The notes under the pieces: generated by a model
What the model was told of the DNA's origin: nothing
Databases searched by the model: none
What the model saw: only the letters and a program-made list of their open reading frames with translations
Assembly: GCA_964526835.1 (NCBI GenBank)
Contig: CAZGMK010000006.1
Location: 101,580 to 165,579, forward strand
Origin: DAOSXA01 sp964526835
GTDB lineage: Bacteria; Zixibacteria; MSB-5A5; GN15; FEB-12
Length of the DNA: 64,000 nt
Direction: 5' to 3'
Made by a program: the position numbers and the translations under genes
In this document: in pieces, positions 43,554 to 52,473 of the stretch
Layout of the letters: each line of letters opens with the position of its first letter
How positions within the stretch are numbered: position 1 is the stretch's first letter

Positions 43554-44617
43554 CTACAGCAATAGCCTTCATATTTGTCTTAGGCGTCCTGATCTTCATC
43601 CACGAGCTGGGTCACTTTCTCGTGGCCAAGTGGATGGGTGTCCGGGTAGAGCGCTTTTCACTGGGGTTCCCGCCGAATATCATTTCCCGTAGATGGGGAG
43701 ATACGACATACTCGGTCGGTGTCATTCCTCTGGGCGGCTTCGTGAAGATGGCCGGCGACAACCCCGCCGAGGGGGTCACCGGCGCGCCCGATGAGTTTCA
43801 CTCCAAATCGGTCTCGCAGCGGGCGGCGGTGATCTTCGCCGGTCCCGCCATGAACTATGTTCTGGCCATCGTCATCCTCAGCGGTCTTTACATGTTCTCC
43901 GGTCGGCCCATAGTCGACACGGACAGAATTGTCGTCGGTGAAGTCTCGCCTGACGATCCGGCCGAGCAAGCCGGGTTGCAGAAAGATGATGTGATTATCG
44001 CCATCGATGGCGAGCCCGTCGGCCATTTCGATTCGCTGCGGGAACGCATCAATGCCCGCATTGAGGAGCCGGTCGAACTGACCTGGGTCAGTCGTGGTGA
44101 CACCATAACGCGGTCCATCACGACGACCACGACCACTATTCCGACTGCTGAAGGCGCCATGGATACGATCGGCATAATAGGGTTCACCCAGAAAATTCAG
44201 CGCTTCGAACGCTACGGTGTCTTTGAGGCCATCGGCGAGGGGTTCGTGATGACCCATGTCATGGTGGCCCAGACGGCGAAATTCGTCAAAATGTTGGTGA
44301 CCGGTCAGGTATCGGCCAAGATGATCGGAGGTCCCGTGTTCATCGCCCAGCAGTCGGGACGAGAGGCGCGCAAGGGGGCAGGATCGCTGTTTCTGTTTAT
44401 GGCCCTGCTGTCGGTCAATCTGGCCATAATCAATGTGCTGCCGATCCCGATCCTCGATGGCGGCCACCTGGTCTTCCTGGGTGTTGAGAAACTGCGTGGA
44501 CGTCGCCTGTCGGTCAAGGCCCTGGCTCGGGCCCAGCAGGTGGGCATGATTGTCTTGTTGACGCTTATCGTATTTGTTACCTATAATGACATCCTGCGCG
44601 TCCTGCGTGGCAATTGA
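43550..44617 (+). CDS. rseP: RseP-type site-2 zinc metalloprotease
   Basis: A 355-residue intramembrane protease. The N-terminal HELGHFLVAKWMGV gives the HExxH zinc site, a single PDZ domain lies at about 115-190 (VSPDDPAEQAGLQKDDVIIA), and the C-terminal LPIPILDGGHLVF supplies the third ligand Asp. Four membrane segments are visible. It cleaves anti-sigma factors or remnant signal peptides; the substrate here is unknown and no rseA-like gene is nearby. Confidence 0.95.
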   Translation: MTTAIAFIFVLGVLIFIHELGHFLVAKWMGVRVERFSLGFPPNIISRRWGDTTYSVGVIPLGGFVKMAGDNPAEGVTGAPDEFHSKSVSQRAAVIFAGPAMNYVLAIVILSGLYMFSGRPIVDTDRIVVGEVSPDDPAEQAGLQKDDVIIAIDGEPVGHFDSLRERINARIEEPVELTWVSRGDTITRSITTTTTTIPTAEGAMDTIGIIGFTQKIQRFERYGVFEAIGEGFVMTHVMVAQTAKFVKMLVTGQVSAKMIGGPVFIAQQSGREARKGAGSLFLFMALLSVNLAIINVLPIPILDGGHLVFLGVEKLRGRRLSVKALARAQQVGMIVLLTLIVFVTYNDILRVLRGN

Positions 44618-44702
44618 GCAAGAGTACGCTCTGGCGGAACCCCGCAGCCTGAAGGGCCGTAAGAAGTGATGTAGCATTCGAAACAGACATAGCGATTTTG
44701 GA

Positions 44703-45413
44703 ATGGCTGATAAGAAGAGAACAAAAGACGGATTCTGGGAAAATTTCAAGCAGATCGCCATCGCTGTACTGCTGGCGGTGATCATCAAAACATCTATCGT
44801 AGAGGCTTACAAGATTCCTTCCCAGTCTATGGAGGACACGTTGCTGGTCGGCGACTTCTTATTGGCCAACAAGTTCGTGTACGGCGCCCGGTTGCCTTTC
44901 GTGGACTGGCGTCTGCCGGCCTTCGATGAACCCGAACGGGGCGACATCGTCATTTTTATCTTCCCTCGCGACGGCATTACGAAATACATCAAGCGCTGTG
45001 TGGCGGTCGGCGGAGATACTGTGGAGGTTCGCAACAAGCAGCTTCTCGTGAACGGAAAGCGGTTTCCGGATCCCGAGTACGCCAAGTTCATTCAGCGACA
45101 GGTCGTGCCACGTGGTCCGGGCGGTTCCGACAGCCGCGACAATTTCGGGCCATACGTTGTTCCGCCCAAGCATTACTTCATGATGGGTGACAACCGGGAT
45201 AACTCCTACGACTCGCGGTACTGGGGCCCGGTGCACGAGAGCCTTGTTCTCGGTCAGGCCATGGTTATTCACTGGTCATGGGACGATGAGGTGGCGCCGT
45301 CGCCGGAAGTGACGGCAAGCGATCCGTTGTCTGTGCCGCGCTTGTTTCTGTTCAATGCCGTTCATTTCTTTGAGAAGGTCCGGTGGAGCAGGCTTCTGGA
45401 CCTGGTCGGATGA
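44703..45413 (+). CDS. lepB: Signal peptidase I
   Basis: A 236-residue membrane protease that releases exported proteins. The N-terminal membrane segment (about 15-32) precedes the catalytic Ser in PSQSMEDTLLVGDFL, the catalytic Lys in YIKRCVAVGGDTVE and GDNRDNSYDSRYWGPV (box E). One N-terminal membrane segment and about 236 residues fit the family. It follows dxr and rseP, giving a membrane/envelope gene set; secreted proteins elsewhere in the window would be its clients. Confidence 0.96.
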   Translation: MADKKRTKDGFWENFKQIAIAVLLAVIIKTSIVEAYKIPSQSMEDTLLVGDFLLANKFVYGARLPFVDWRLPAFDEPERGDIVIFIFPRDGITKYIKRCVAVGGDTVEVRNKQLLVNGKRFPDPEYAKFIQRQVVPRGPGGSDSRDNFGPYVVPPKHYFMMGDNRDNSYDSRYWGPVHESLVLGQAMVIHWSWDDEVAPSPEVTASDPLSVPRLFLFNAVHFFEKVRWSRLLDLVG

Positions 45414-45547
45414 GGTCATCGACAACTGGAGCTCAGGGGCGAGCGCAGGGTATAAGTTCTGTATGTATGAGACTCAAAGATAACAGGTCGATGACGCGAC
45501 AATCTGAATCAGCACAGAGCGAGCACATACTTTGGAGGACACACCAT

Positions 45548-46270
45548 ATGAACTACCGTCATTCCGGGCCGGCTTTGCTGGGTATGCTGTTGATCGTTGT
45601 GGGCGCCAGTGGTGCAGTCGCCGGCCCGATGTTCGAGGTCAGCGAATATGAATACGATTGGGGCAAGACCTGTCAGCACGCCACGGTCAGCCACCGTTTC
45701 TGGATAGAATCCACCGGCGACGATACCCTGGTCATCACCAAGGTCATCCCCGGTTGCGGCTGTACCAAGGCCCCGATTCGCGACTCTGTTCTGGCTCCGG
45801 GAGAGAAGACCCCCCTGGACCTGTTCTTTTCCACCAAGTCCTATCGCGGCATCGTCGAGAAGGCTCCGTACTTCGAGACCAATATCGATGATCGCAAGGT
45901 GTACATGCGCATCAAGGCCGAGCTGATACCCGAGCCGGAGTCCATGCGCCCGGTCTATCCCAGCCCCTATAAGGTTGATGTCTCGCAGTTTCGCCCCACG
46001 CCACCGCGCACCAAGACGAAGTTCTATATCGTGAATCCGTCCGAGACCGACTTCAACCTGACCCTTGTAGACCATCCCGAGTACGTATTTGCGGTCGAAA
46101 TGCCCGAGATTGTGCGGGCCGGTGACTCGGCGCGAGTAGTCATAGACGTCAATGAGGAGTATGTCGAACAGGAGTTCGAGCACTCCCTCACCTTCAGCAT
46201 CGATGACGAACAGAACAGCCGGTTCTCAGTGCCGGTGGAGCGGATGCTGCGCATCAAGAAGCGCAACTGA
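45548..46270 (+). CDS. DUF1573 exported protein
   Basis: A 240-residue secreted or periplasmic protein. A signal peptide (about 1-28, ending AVAGP) precedes a DUF1573 Ig-like domain with the signature PGCGCTKAPI, followed by APGEKTPLDLFFSTK. A second Ig-like part fills the C-terminal half (FYIVNPSETDFNLTLVD). The ATG at 45548 was chosen for GGAGG eight bases upstream and the signal peptide. Function of the family is not established. A strong terminator follows. Confidence 0.85.
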   Translation: MNYRHSGPALLGMLLIVVGASGAVAGPMFEVSEYEYDWGKTCQHATVSHRFWIESTGDDTLVITKVIPGCGCTKAPIRDSVLAPGEKTPLDLFFSTKSYRGIVEKAPYFETNIDDRKVYMRIKAELIPEPESMRPVYPSPYKVDVSQFRPTPPRTKTKFYIVNPSETDFNLTLVDHPEYVFAVEMPEIVRAGDSARVVIDVNEEYVEQEFEHSLTFSIDDEQNSRFSVPVERMLRIKKRN

Positions 46271-46294
46271 GGCTCTCACTGCAGGTAACCATCA

Positions 46295-46328
46295 GCGGCC
46301 GCCGACTTAAGCGCGCGGCTGCTTTTTT
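46295..46328 (+). terminator. Intrinsic terminator before ccm operon
   Basis: An 8-bp stem (GCGGCCGC with GCGGCTGC, one G-T pair), a 12-base loop and six T residues. Confidence 0.7.
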
Positions 46329-46363
46329 CTTGATCATCTCATGTGTAGACCCTATTTGACAGC

Positions 46364-46978
46364 ATGCTTACGCTGCTCACCGTAGGGCTGTCAAAACGTT
46401 TCGGAGCTCGTCTGCTGTTCGATGACCTGAACCTTCGCGTGTCGACCGGGCAGTCGCTGGCCGTGGTGGGGCCGAATGGCTCGGGCAAGTCGACCCTTCT
46501 TCAGATTCTTGCCGGCCTTCAGCGCGGAAGCAGGGGAGAGGTGCACTGGCGGAGCGATGATGAGCCGTTGACCAACGATACTCTACGAAGCCAGATTGGT
46601 TTTGTCGCGCCGTATCTCAACCTATACGATCAGCTCACCGCCGACGAGAATCTCAAGTTCTTTGCGACTGTATCGGGTGGCCGAATATCCGGAAAGCAGA
46701 TCGACCGGCTGCTCGAAGCCGTCGGCTTGCAGGGACGCCGGGATGATCCGGTGGGTGAATACTCATCGGGCATGAAGCAGCGTCTTAAGTATGCCGTCGC
46801 TCTGTCGGCCGAACCGGGTTACCTGTTTCTTGATGAGCCCACCGCGAACCTCGATGAGGACGGTAAGGTGATGGTCGACCGGGTCATCGAGCAGCAGCGC
46901 GAGACTGCCGTGATTGTGCTGGCCACCAACGAACCCTCGGAGTATGAACTTGCCGACCAACAATGCCGGCTTGGCTAG
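46364..46978 (+). CDS. ccmA: Haem exporter ATP-binding protein CcmA
   Basis: A 204-residue ABC ATPase. Walker A VVGPNGSGKSTLLQIL, Q-loop QIGFVAPYLNLYDQL, signature YSSGMKQRLKYAVAL, Walker B YLFLDEPTANLDEDG. With CcmB, CcmC and CcmD it drives release of holo-CcmE during cytochrome c maturation. Position before ccmB separates it from other short ABC ATPases. It overlaps the next gene by about 35 bases. Confidence 0.88.
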   Translation: MLTLLTVGLSKRFGARLLFDDLNLRVSTGQSLAVVGPNGSGKSTLLQILAGLQRGSRGEVHWRSDDEPLTNDTLRSQIGFVAPYLNLYDQLTADENLKFFATVSGGRISGKQIDRLLEAVGLQGRRDDPVGEYSSGMKQRLKYAVALSAEPGYLFLDEPTANLDEDGKVMVDRVIEQQRETAVIVLATNEPSEYELADQQCRLG

Positions 46979-47636
46979 CCGAGCGCTGGCCGTTTATATG
47001 AAGGACCTGCGTCTGGAGTTACGCAACCGCGCCGCCCTTAACGCCATACTCCTGTTTGCGGTTTCGACCCTGGCTGTGGTTTCGTTCTCGTTCGGGCAGG
47101 CGGGCCTATCGCCACGTATGTTGTCGGCCCTCTATTGGGTGATAATGTTCTTCTCGGCCATGTCGGGGCTGGCTCATGTATTCGTACGCGAGGAAGAGGC
47201 CGGGACCGCCCTGGCCCTGCGCCTGAGAGCGCAGCCGGAGGCGGTGTTGATTGGCAAGCTTCTGCTCAACCTGACGATTTTGGTGCTTTTGGGGGTGGTC
47301 GTAACGCCGCTCTTCTTCGTATTCACAAACCTCCCACAGGGCGCCGGTGTAGCGCTGTTTCTGGTGCTGGCGATCCTTGGAACAGCCGGCCTGTGCGCGG
47401 CATCGACCCTGGTCGGTGCCATTATCGCAAGGTCGGCGGTGCGCGGCGCGTTGTTCGCTGTGCTGGCCTTTCCGGTTCTCGTTCCGTTGCTCCTGGTGGT
47501 GGTCGGGGGCTGCGATAAGGCGCTGAGCGGGCAGTCGCCCGCCGAAGTATCGGCGGAACTGCAGTTTCTCGTCGCCTATCTTGTCGCGATGACAGTGGGA
47601 TCGGTCATGCTCTTTCGGTTTGTCTGGAGCGATTGA
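46944..47636 (+). CDS. ccmB: Haem exporter permease CcmB
   Basis: A 230-residue membrane protein with six predicted segments. LASRALAVYMKDLRLELRNR and the FFSAMSGLAHVFVREEEAGT block are typical of CcmB. The start is uncertain: ATG 46944 overlaps ccmA; ATG 46998, at MKDLRLELR, is the alternative. It forms the CcmAB complex of System I cytochrome c biogenesis. Confidence 0.88.
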   Translation: MNLPTNNAGLASRALAVYMKDLRLELRNRAALNAILLFAVSTLAVVSFSFGQAGLSPRMLSALYWVIMFFSAMSGLAHVFVREEEAGTALALRLRAQPEAVLIGKLLLNLTILVLLGVVVTPLFFVFTNLPQGAGVALFLVLAILGTAGLCAASTLVGAIIARSAVRGALFAVLAFPVLVPLLLVVVGGCDKALSGQSPAEVSAELQFLVAYLVAMTVGSVMLFRFVWSD

Positions 47637-47667
47637 TGTATCATGACTTACTGGCTGCGGAATGCGG

Positions 47668-47694
47668 TTGCCTTCGTGTCGAGCTTTGTATAAA
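47668..47694 (+). promoter_or_regulatory. Weak internal promoter candidate before ccmC
   Basis: TTGCCT (47668-47673), 15-base spacer, TATAAA (47689-47694), in the 87-base gap between ccmB and ccmC. The spacer is short, so this is tentative. Confidence 0.25.
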
Positions 47695-47723
47695 TATGGA
47701 TTGGATCAGGATAGTTTGAGAAT

Positions 47724-48383
47724 ATGATACGCTGGTGGCAAATACTCGTCTTGGCAGGCCTGGCGGCCGTGATCGTCGCCAGTTTCACGACCGCTGCTCC
47801 GCAGCAGACTATAGGTGAGGCCAGCCGGGTATTCTATTACCACATTCCGATGGCCTGGATATGCGTCCTGGCTTATGCCACGGCTATGGTCTACTCCATA
47901 CTGTGGCTGCGCAAGCGCGACCTGCGTTACGATCACCGCGCCCTGGAAGCGGCTCGTCTGGGCATCATCTTCTGCCTGCTGGCGACCATCACCGGTTCGA
48001 TTTTTGCGAAGGTGACCTGGGGCTCGTTCTGGAACTGGGACCCACGCGAGACTTCGATATTTGTCTTGCTGTTGATCTACGGGGCCTACTTTGCGCTTCG
48101 TGGAGCGGTGCTGAGTCCGGAGAGACGCGCCAACCTTTCGGCCGTATATGCGATTTTTGCTTTCATTACCGTGCCGTTTCTGATATTCGTGGTCCCCCGG
48201 GTGACTCCATCACTGCACCCGGCCGACTCGGTCATTGACTCTGAACTGCGCTTCACAATGGGCGGACATGTGGCCTTGATATTCTTCTCATCGCTGGCCC
48301 TTTTCACCGTATTGTTTTTCTGGATGTTCAACCTGGCGGTCAGGGTGGCCGACATCGCCCGCCGCCGACAGGAGGCTGCCTGA
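47724..48383 (+). CDS. ccmC: Haem transporter CcmC
   Basis: A 219-residue six-helix membrane protein of the haem handling protein family. The tryptophan-rich WWD motif reads KVTWGSFWNWDPRETSIF; conserved His residues flank it (FYYHIPMAW before, MGGHVAL after). CcmC loads haem onto CcmE in the periplasm. Stop overlaps the ccmD start (TGATG). Confidence 0.93.
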   Translation: MIRWWQILVLAGLAAVIVASFTTAAPQQTIGEASRVFYYHIPMAWICVLAYATAMVYSILWLRKRDLRYDHRALEAARLGIIFCLLATITGSIFAKVTWGSFWNWDPRETSIFVLLLIYGAYFALRGAVLSPERRANLSAVYAIFAFITVPFLIFVVPRVTPSLHPADSVIDSELRFTMGGHVALIFFSSLALFTVLFFWMFNLAVRVADIARRRQEAA

Positions 48384-48496
48384 TGGATGGCAATTACGTG
48401 GCCATGGCCGTGACCCTGGCCATCTGGGTCGGCTTGTTCTGGTATCTGGTGCGGCTGGGCCGAAGGGTGAAACGACTGGAGGAGGGGCGTCAGTGA
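48383..48496 (+). CDS. ccmD: CcmD-like small membrane protein
   Basis: A 37-residue protein between ccmC and ccmE. It opens MDGNYVAMAVTLAIWVGLFW, one membrane helix, and ends in a basic/acidic cytoplasmic tail (RRVKRLEEGRQ), exactly the CcmD plan. It overlaps the stop of ccmC and the GTG start of ccmE. CcmD stabilises the CcmABC-holoCcmE release complex. Confidence 0.82.
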   Translation: MDGNYVAMAVTLAIWVGLFWYLVRLGRRVKRLEEGRQ

Positions 48497-48933
48497 CCGC
48501 CAGATACATTATAGGCGCAGTTGTGGTAGTCATCTTCGTTGTCTGGGGAGCTTTTGCGTTCTTCCGGACCACGGTTCAGTACGTACACATCGATGAAGCC
48601 ATGAACGCTCAGCGGACTGTGCAGGTTATGGGCAAAATCGACTTCGAGTCGGTTCGCTATGATGCTGAGCAGTCTCGCCTGTCTTTCGCCATTTACGATG
48701 CCGAAGCCGCCGACCCGACCGGTTCGCCCAGCCTGTCCGTTGTCTACTTGGGGGTAGTGCCGGGTAACTTCGATCAGGCTGAGTCGGTTGTCGTGAAAGG
48801 ACAGCCCAATGGAGGAGTCTTTGCAGCCGAGCAGTTACTGGTCAAGTGTCCTTCCAAGTATCAGGGAGGAGATGACAAGGCTTACCAAAGCATCGAGAAG
48901 CACAATCAGGCGCAGAAAACCGGGGCATTATGA
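48493..48933 (+). CDS. ccmE: Haem chaperone CcmE, CxxxY variant
   Basis: A 146-residue membrane-anchored periplasmic haem chaperone: N-terminal helix (about 5-23), OB-fold body (TVQVMGKIDFESVRYD, VVYLGVVPGNFDQAESVVVK) and the C-terminal haem-attachment site. The classical motif is HxxxY, but here it is Cys119-Pro-Ser-Lys-Tyr123, the CxxxY form known from Desulfovibrio and archaea. The start is GTG, overlapping ccmD; the stop overlaps ccmF (ATGA). Confidence 0.9.
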   Translation: MTARYIIGAVVVVIFVVWGAFAFFRTTVQYVHIDEAMNAQRTVQVMGKIDFESVRYDAEQSRLSFAIYDAEAADPTGSPSLSVVYLGVVPGNFDQAESVVVKGQPNGGVFAAEQLLVKCPSKYQGGDDKAYQSIEKHNQAQKTGAL

Positions 48934-51290
48934 GTTTTGGACCGAATGACCCCGGCGACATACTGATCATTCTGGCTTTCGCCTTCAACCTCGTCTCCGG
49001 GCTGGCCTGGCTGGCCGGTGCGTGCGGGCGATCCGAGTTCATCTCCCTGGCGCGGCGGTCCTGGTACTCGCTGACCGCGGTTGTTCTGCTGGCGTCAGGT
49101 TATCTGTTTTACCTGTTCTTCTCTCACAACTTCGCCATCAAGTATGTCTATCAGTATTCCGACAGCAGTCTGCCGTTCTTCTATCTGCTGAGCGCTTTCT
49201 GGGGCGGTCAGGAAGGCACATACCTGCTCTGGGCGCTGCTGAACGTGCTTTGTGGGTATATAGTAATCCACCGGGCCGGAAAGCTCCGCGAGTGGGCCAT
49301 GGCTGTGTTCGCCCTGGTCAACGCTTTCTTTCTGTTTATCCTGACACAACTCTCGCCGTTCGAATTGCTGCCGTTTGCCGCCCGTGAAGGCGCCGGGCTG
49401 AACCCGCTTCTGCAGAACCCGTGGATGGTCGCCCACCCGCCGGTTATCTTCATCGGCTATGCCATGGCGGCCGTGCCTTTCGCCCTCGTTATGGCGGCGC
49501 TCATCCGCAACGACTTTTCGGAGTGGCTCAGACGGGCCTTCCCGTGGGTGGCGGTGACGGCGGTAATGCTGGCAGCGGGCAACATAATGGGCGGGTACTG
49601 GGCTTACGAGACCCTCGGCTGGGGCGGCTACTGGGCCTGGGATCCGGTGGAGAACTCATCGCTGGTACCCTGGCTGGTGGGCCTGGGATTACTGCACGGT
49701 CTGATCGTACAGCGTCGCAACGGGGCTCTGCAGAAGTCGAATATCTTGCTGACGGCACTTGTGTTCGTGCTTGTCATTTACGGAACCTTCCTTACTCGCA
49801 GCGGGGTGTTGGCTGATTTTTCGGTGCATTCGTTTGTGAACCTCGGACAGAATATCTACCTGATCGTCTTCCTGATTGCAATGGTTGCGCTCAGTCTGGT
49901 TCTGTTCCTGGCTCGGGTTCGTTCGGTTCCGACAAGCCCGCTGAATTACTGCTTCTGGGGTCGCGAGTTCATGCTGGTCGGGGCGACCGCCCTGCTGTTC
50001 ATTTTCGGTATGATCGTGCTGTTCTGGTCGTCGCTGCCGGTGCTGACGTCGGCCTTCACTGACCAGCCACGGGCCGCCGACATCGGCACCTATAATGATT
50101 TCGCCCTGCCGATGGCCATAATCTATGCGCTCCTGCTTGGGATTACGCCGATCACGAATTTCAGCGTGTATTCCGTGAAGAACTGGCCGCTGAAACTTGT
50201 TATCGTAGCAGCCTCTGCGACTATTCTGGCCTTCATGCTCTTCGATCTGGTCTTCGGGGCCGGTATGCCATTCGACATCCTGTTCATCCTTGTGGCTTCC
50301 GCCGTGGGCATGTTCCTGTTGAAGAAAGGCGCCCTGGCGAGGCTTGCTGCTTCGCTCGCGGCGATGGTTGCCGCCGTTGCAGTGTGCCTGATTGTCGGCG
50401 TTGGGAAGCCTCTGTATGTGATGTTCTTCGCCCTGGCGGCGTTCGCGTTGGCGTCCAACCTCACGATTGTCGTCGAGTTGCTCCCATCACGCTGGCGACT
50501 TGTGGGTGGCCCTCTCACCCATACCGGTTTCGGTGTGCTCATTATAGGAATACTGGCCTCATCGGCATTCAGCACGGGCCAGAAGCTGGTCCTGCCGCAG
50601 GGGGGATCAGGGGAGGCATTCGGCCGAACCGTCATATTCCGCGGCATGGAGAGCGATATCACCGAACCCAACAATGCTCTGATCCTGGAGATGGTCACCA
50701 ACGGCGACACTACCGATCTGCGCCCGCAGCTATACTACTCGCAGCGCCTCGACGGCATCATGCGCCGTCCGCATGTTGAGAGTCGTCTGCTGTATGACCT
50801 GTACTTCGCACCGGAGCAGGTTCAGCAATCCGATGATCCGCGGGGTCTGAAACTGGTTCGGGGCCAAAGTGCTGAAGCGGGACCGTGGTCTCTGACATTC
50901 GATGAGTTCATAATGGGCGCCCACGGCGACATGAGCGGCGATATGCAGGTTTCAGCCCGGGTTGTTGCATCCCGCGACGGCTTGATCGATACTTTGACAC
51001 CGGCGGTCGAATTGACCACCGATGAGCACGGCCGTTCGGATTACGTCGATCACCCGGACTGGCTCATCTGGCAGGCGGATTCTATCCCGGTGACCATAAC
51101 CCGCATACTTGCCGACGAGAGAGCGGTTGTCCTCAACCTGCCGGGACTCTACGACCCTGGCCCGGAATCGCGACTGGCCATAGATATATCGAAGAAGATG
51201 CTCGTGGGCCTGGTCTGGCTTGGCTCGGTGTTCATCATCCTTGGCGGCGTGTTTGGTTTCATCAGGCGGCGTTCGGAAGCCCCGGCGTGA
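48930..51290 (+). CDS. ccmF: Cytochrome c haem lyase subunit CcmF
   Basis: A 786-residue polytopic membrane protein that, with CcmH, attaches haem to apocytochromes. The WWD motif ETLGWGGYWAWDPVENSSL, the surrounding His residues (LQNPWMVAHPPVIF; VLADFSVHSFVNL) and about 14-15 membrane segments identify it. The about 150-residue soluble region before the last helix is periplasmic. Somewhat longer than E. coli CcmF (647). No ccmG or ccmH follows within the window. Confidence 0.94.
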   Translation: MSFGPNDPGDILIILAFAFNLVSGLAWLAGACGRSEFISLARRSWYSLTAVVLLASGYLFYLFFSHNFAIKYVYQYSDSSLPFFYLLSAFWGGQEGTYLLWALLNVLCGYIVIHRAGKLREWAMAVFALVNAFFLFILTQLSPFELLPFAAREGAGLNPLLQNPWMVAHPPVIFIGYAMAAVPFALVMAALIRNDFSEWLRRAFPWVAVTAVMLAAGNIMGGYWAYETLGWGGYWAWDPVENSSLVPWLVGLGLLHGLIVQRRNGALQKSNILLTALVFVLVIYGTFLTRSGVLADFSVHSFVNLGQNIYLIVFLIAMVALSLVLFLARVRSVPTSPLNYCFWGREFMLVGATALLFIFGMIVLFWSSLPVLTSAFTDQPRAADIGTYNDFALPMAIIYALLLGITPITNFSVYSVKNWPLKLVIVAASATILAFMLFDLVFGAGMPFDILFILVASAVGMFLLKKGALARLAASLAAMVAAVAVCLIVGVGKPLYVMFFALAAFALASNLTIVVELLPSRWRLVGGPLTHTGFGVLIIGILASSAFSTGQKLVLPQGGSGEAFGRTVIFRGMESDITEPNNALILEMVTNGDTTDLRPQLYYSQRLDGIMRRPHVESRLLYDLYFAPEQVQQSDDPRGLKLVRGQSAEAGPWSLTFDEFIMGAHGDMSGDMQVSARVVASRDGLIDTLTPAVELTTDEHGRSDYVDHPDWLIWQADSIPVTITRILADERAVVLNLPGLYDPGPESRLAIDISKKMLVGLVWLGSVFIILGGVFGFIRRRSEAPA

Positions 51291-51330
51291 TCGCGAGTTG
51301 CTTTCGAGGCGGCTCAAGTCCCGGCCTGTG

Positions 51331-52209
51331 ATGTTCGATCATAGCAATATGTTTCGCATCGTTTTTGCATGCATCGTTCTGGCATACGAGTTCGCCCCGG
51401 CGAGCGAGTTGCCGTTCGATCCACAACGCGGTATAGTCGAAGTCGAGGTGACTATCGACGGACGCGTGAAAGGAACATTCGGTATCGATACCGGCGCCGA
51501 TCGCCTGTACATTGACCGCCGATTCGCCGAGGCCCACGGCTTGAGCCTGCAAAGCGGCCCTCCGCAGCGGGACATCGTCGGCATCGACGGTTCTTCCTCA
51601 GCCTGGTGGCTGGACCTGCGCTCGCTCGAGGTCGGGTCCGACCGTCTTTACAATCTGAGGGCTACGGCCATCGACATGCGCGAAATCGTCGCCGATCAGC
51701 GATTCGGGGCGCCGGACGGCCTCATAGGCCATGAGGTGCTGCGTCGTTTCTACGTGACTGTCGACTACGCCGCTCAGACCATGAACCTGCAGCAGACAAT
51801 ACCCGACATACTGAACCCACGTACTGACCGGTCTGTCGGTTTCAGCACCTTCAGGCACCTGGTGATAGTCGACGTGGCGATCGATGACCGCACGGCGGCC
51901 CTGATGGCCGTCGACTTATGCGCCAGCCACACGCTTGTCACTCCCTGGCTAGCCGAACGACTCAAGCTCCCGCTCACCGATGGTAGTCGAGTGACGATTG
52001 ACTCGCTGGCTCTGGGCGATGACGTTGCGGCCCGGGACGTGGAGGCGATTGTTAAGGACCTCGGCGTCATCAAGGAGTCCAGCCGGGCGCCGATCGAAGG
52101 CATCCTGGGGGCTACCTTCCTCAGGAACTTCAGGTTGACCGTTGATTACAAGCGTCAGCGACTACATTTCCATGCGCCGTCGCAGCCGGCTATTGACACC
52201 GACGAGTAG
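51331..52209 (+). CDS. Exported retropepsin-like protein with two aspartyl-protease folds
   Basis: A 292-residue protein with a signal peptide (about 1-26; ATG at 51349 is an alternative start). Two pepsin-like/retropepsin-like halves are visible: the first has the active-site triplet in TFGIDTGADRLYID and DGLIGHEVLRRFYVTVDY; the second has the same ending (EGILGATFLRNFRLTVDYK) but its motif has become MAVDLCASHTLVTP, so the DTG is lost apart from the Asp. This suggests a pseudo-symmetric protease with one degenerate site, or a homodimer. It follows ccmF closely. Confidence 0.8.
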   Translation: MFDHSNMFRIVFACIVLAYEFAPASELPFDPQRGIVEVEVTIDGRVKGTFGIDTGADRLYIDRRFAEAHGLSLQSGPPQRDIVGIDGSSSAWWLDLRSLEVGSDRLYNLRATAIDMREIVADQRFGAPDGLIGHEVLRRFYVTVDYAAQTMNLQQTIPDILNPRTDRSVGFSTFRHLVIVDVAIDDRTAALMAVDLCASHTLVTPWLAERLKLPLTDGSRVTIDSLALGDDVAARDVEAIVKDLGVIKESSRAPIEGILGATFLRNFRLTVDYKRQRLHFHAPSQPAIDTDE

Positions 52210-52221
52210 GAGCCTTAGATT
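52193..52221 (+). promoter_or_regulatory. Promoter of cobalamin riboswitch transcript
   Basis: TTGACA (52193-52198), 17-base spacer, TAGATT (52216-52221), overlapping the end of the upstream gene. The expected transcript start is near 52228, just before the riboswitch. Confidence 0.55.
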
Positions 52222-52231
52222 ACTTTCAACA

Positions 52232-52398
52232 ACGTTGCGGTGCCGTCCATCGGGACGGATAATAGGGAAGACGGTGCGATTCCGTCGCAGCCCCGCTACT
52301 GTGTGAGCTACTCGCCGGGCACTTGGCCACTCGTCGCATGACGGGGAAGGCGTCCGGACGGGGCCTGAAGCTCAAGCCAGGAAACCTGCCGCAGCTGT
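52232..52398 (+). promoter_or_regulatory. Cobalamin (adenosylcobalamin-type) riboswitch
   Basis: Core elements in order: AGGGAAGACGGTGCGATTCC, CGCAGCCCCGCTACTGTG (the conserved GCCCCCGC-ACTGT region), GGGGAAGG, and the B12-box GCCAGGAAACCTGCC. Flanking stems (GCGG 52237-52240 with CCGC 52389-52392) close it. It senses coenzyme B12 and lowers expression of the downstream TonB receptor and beta-propeller. L-shaped kissing-loop details were not resolved. Confidence 0.93.
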
Positions 52399-52453
52399 AT
52401 CCCATGTGGTTGTGGCCAGCGCGGGCTGGTCGTCCTATGCAGCAGGCGCCGGC

Positions 52454-52473
52454 GGCAACCTGAGAGGATTGCC
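52454..52473 (+). promoter_or_regulatory. Shine-Dalgarno-sequestering hairpin (expression platform)
   Basis: GGCAACC pairs with GG-A-TTGCC (one bulged A), placing the GAGAGG ribosome binding site in the loop and stem directly before the ATG at 52474. It suggests translational control by the riboswitch rather than termination; no T-run hairpin is seen between riboswitch and gene. Confidence 0.45.
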
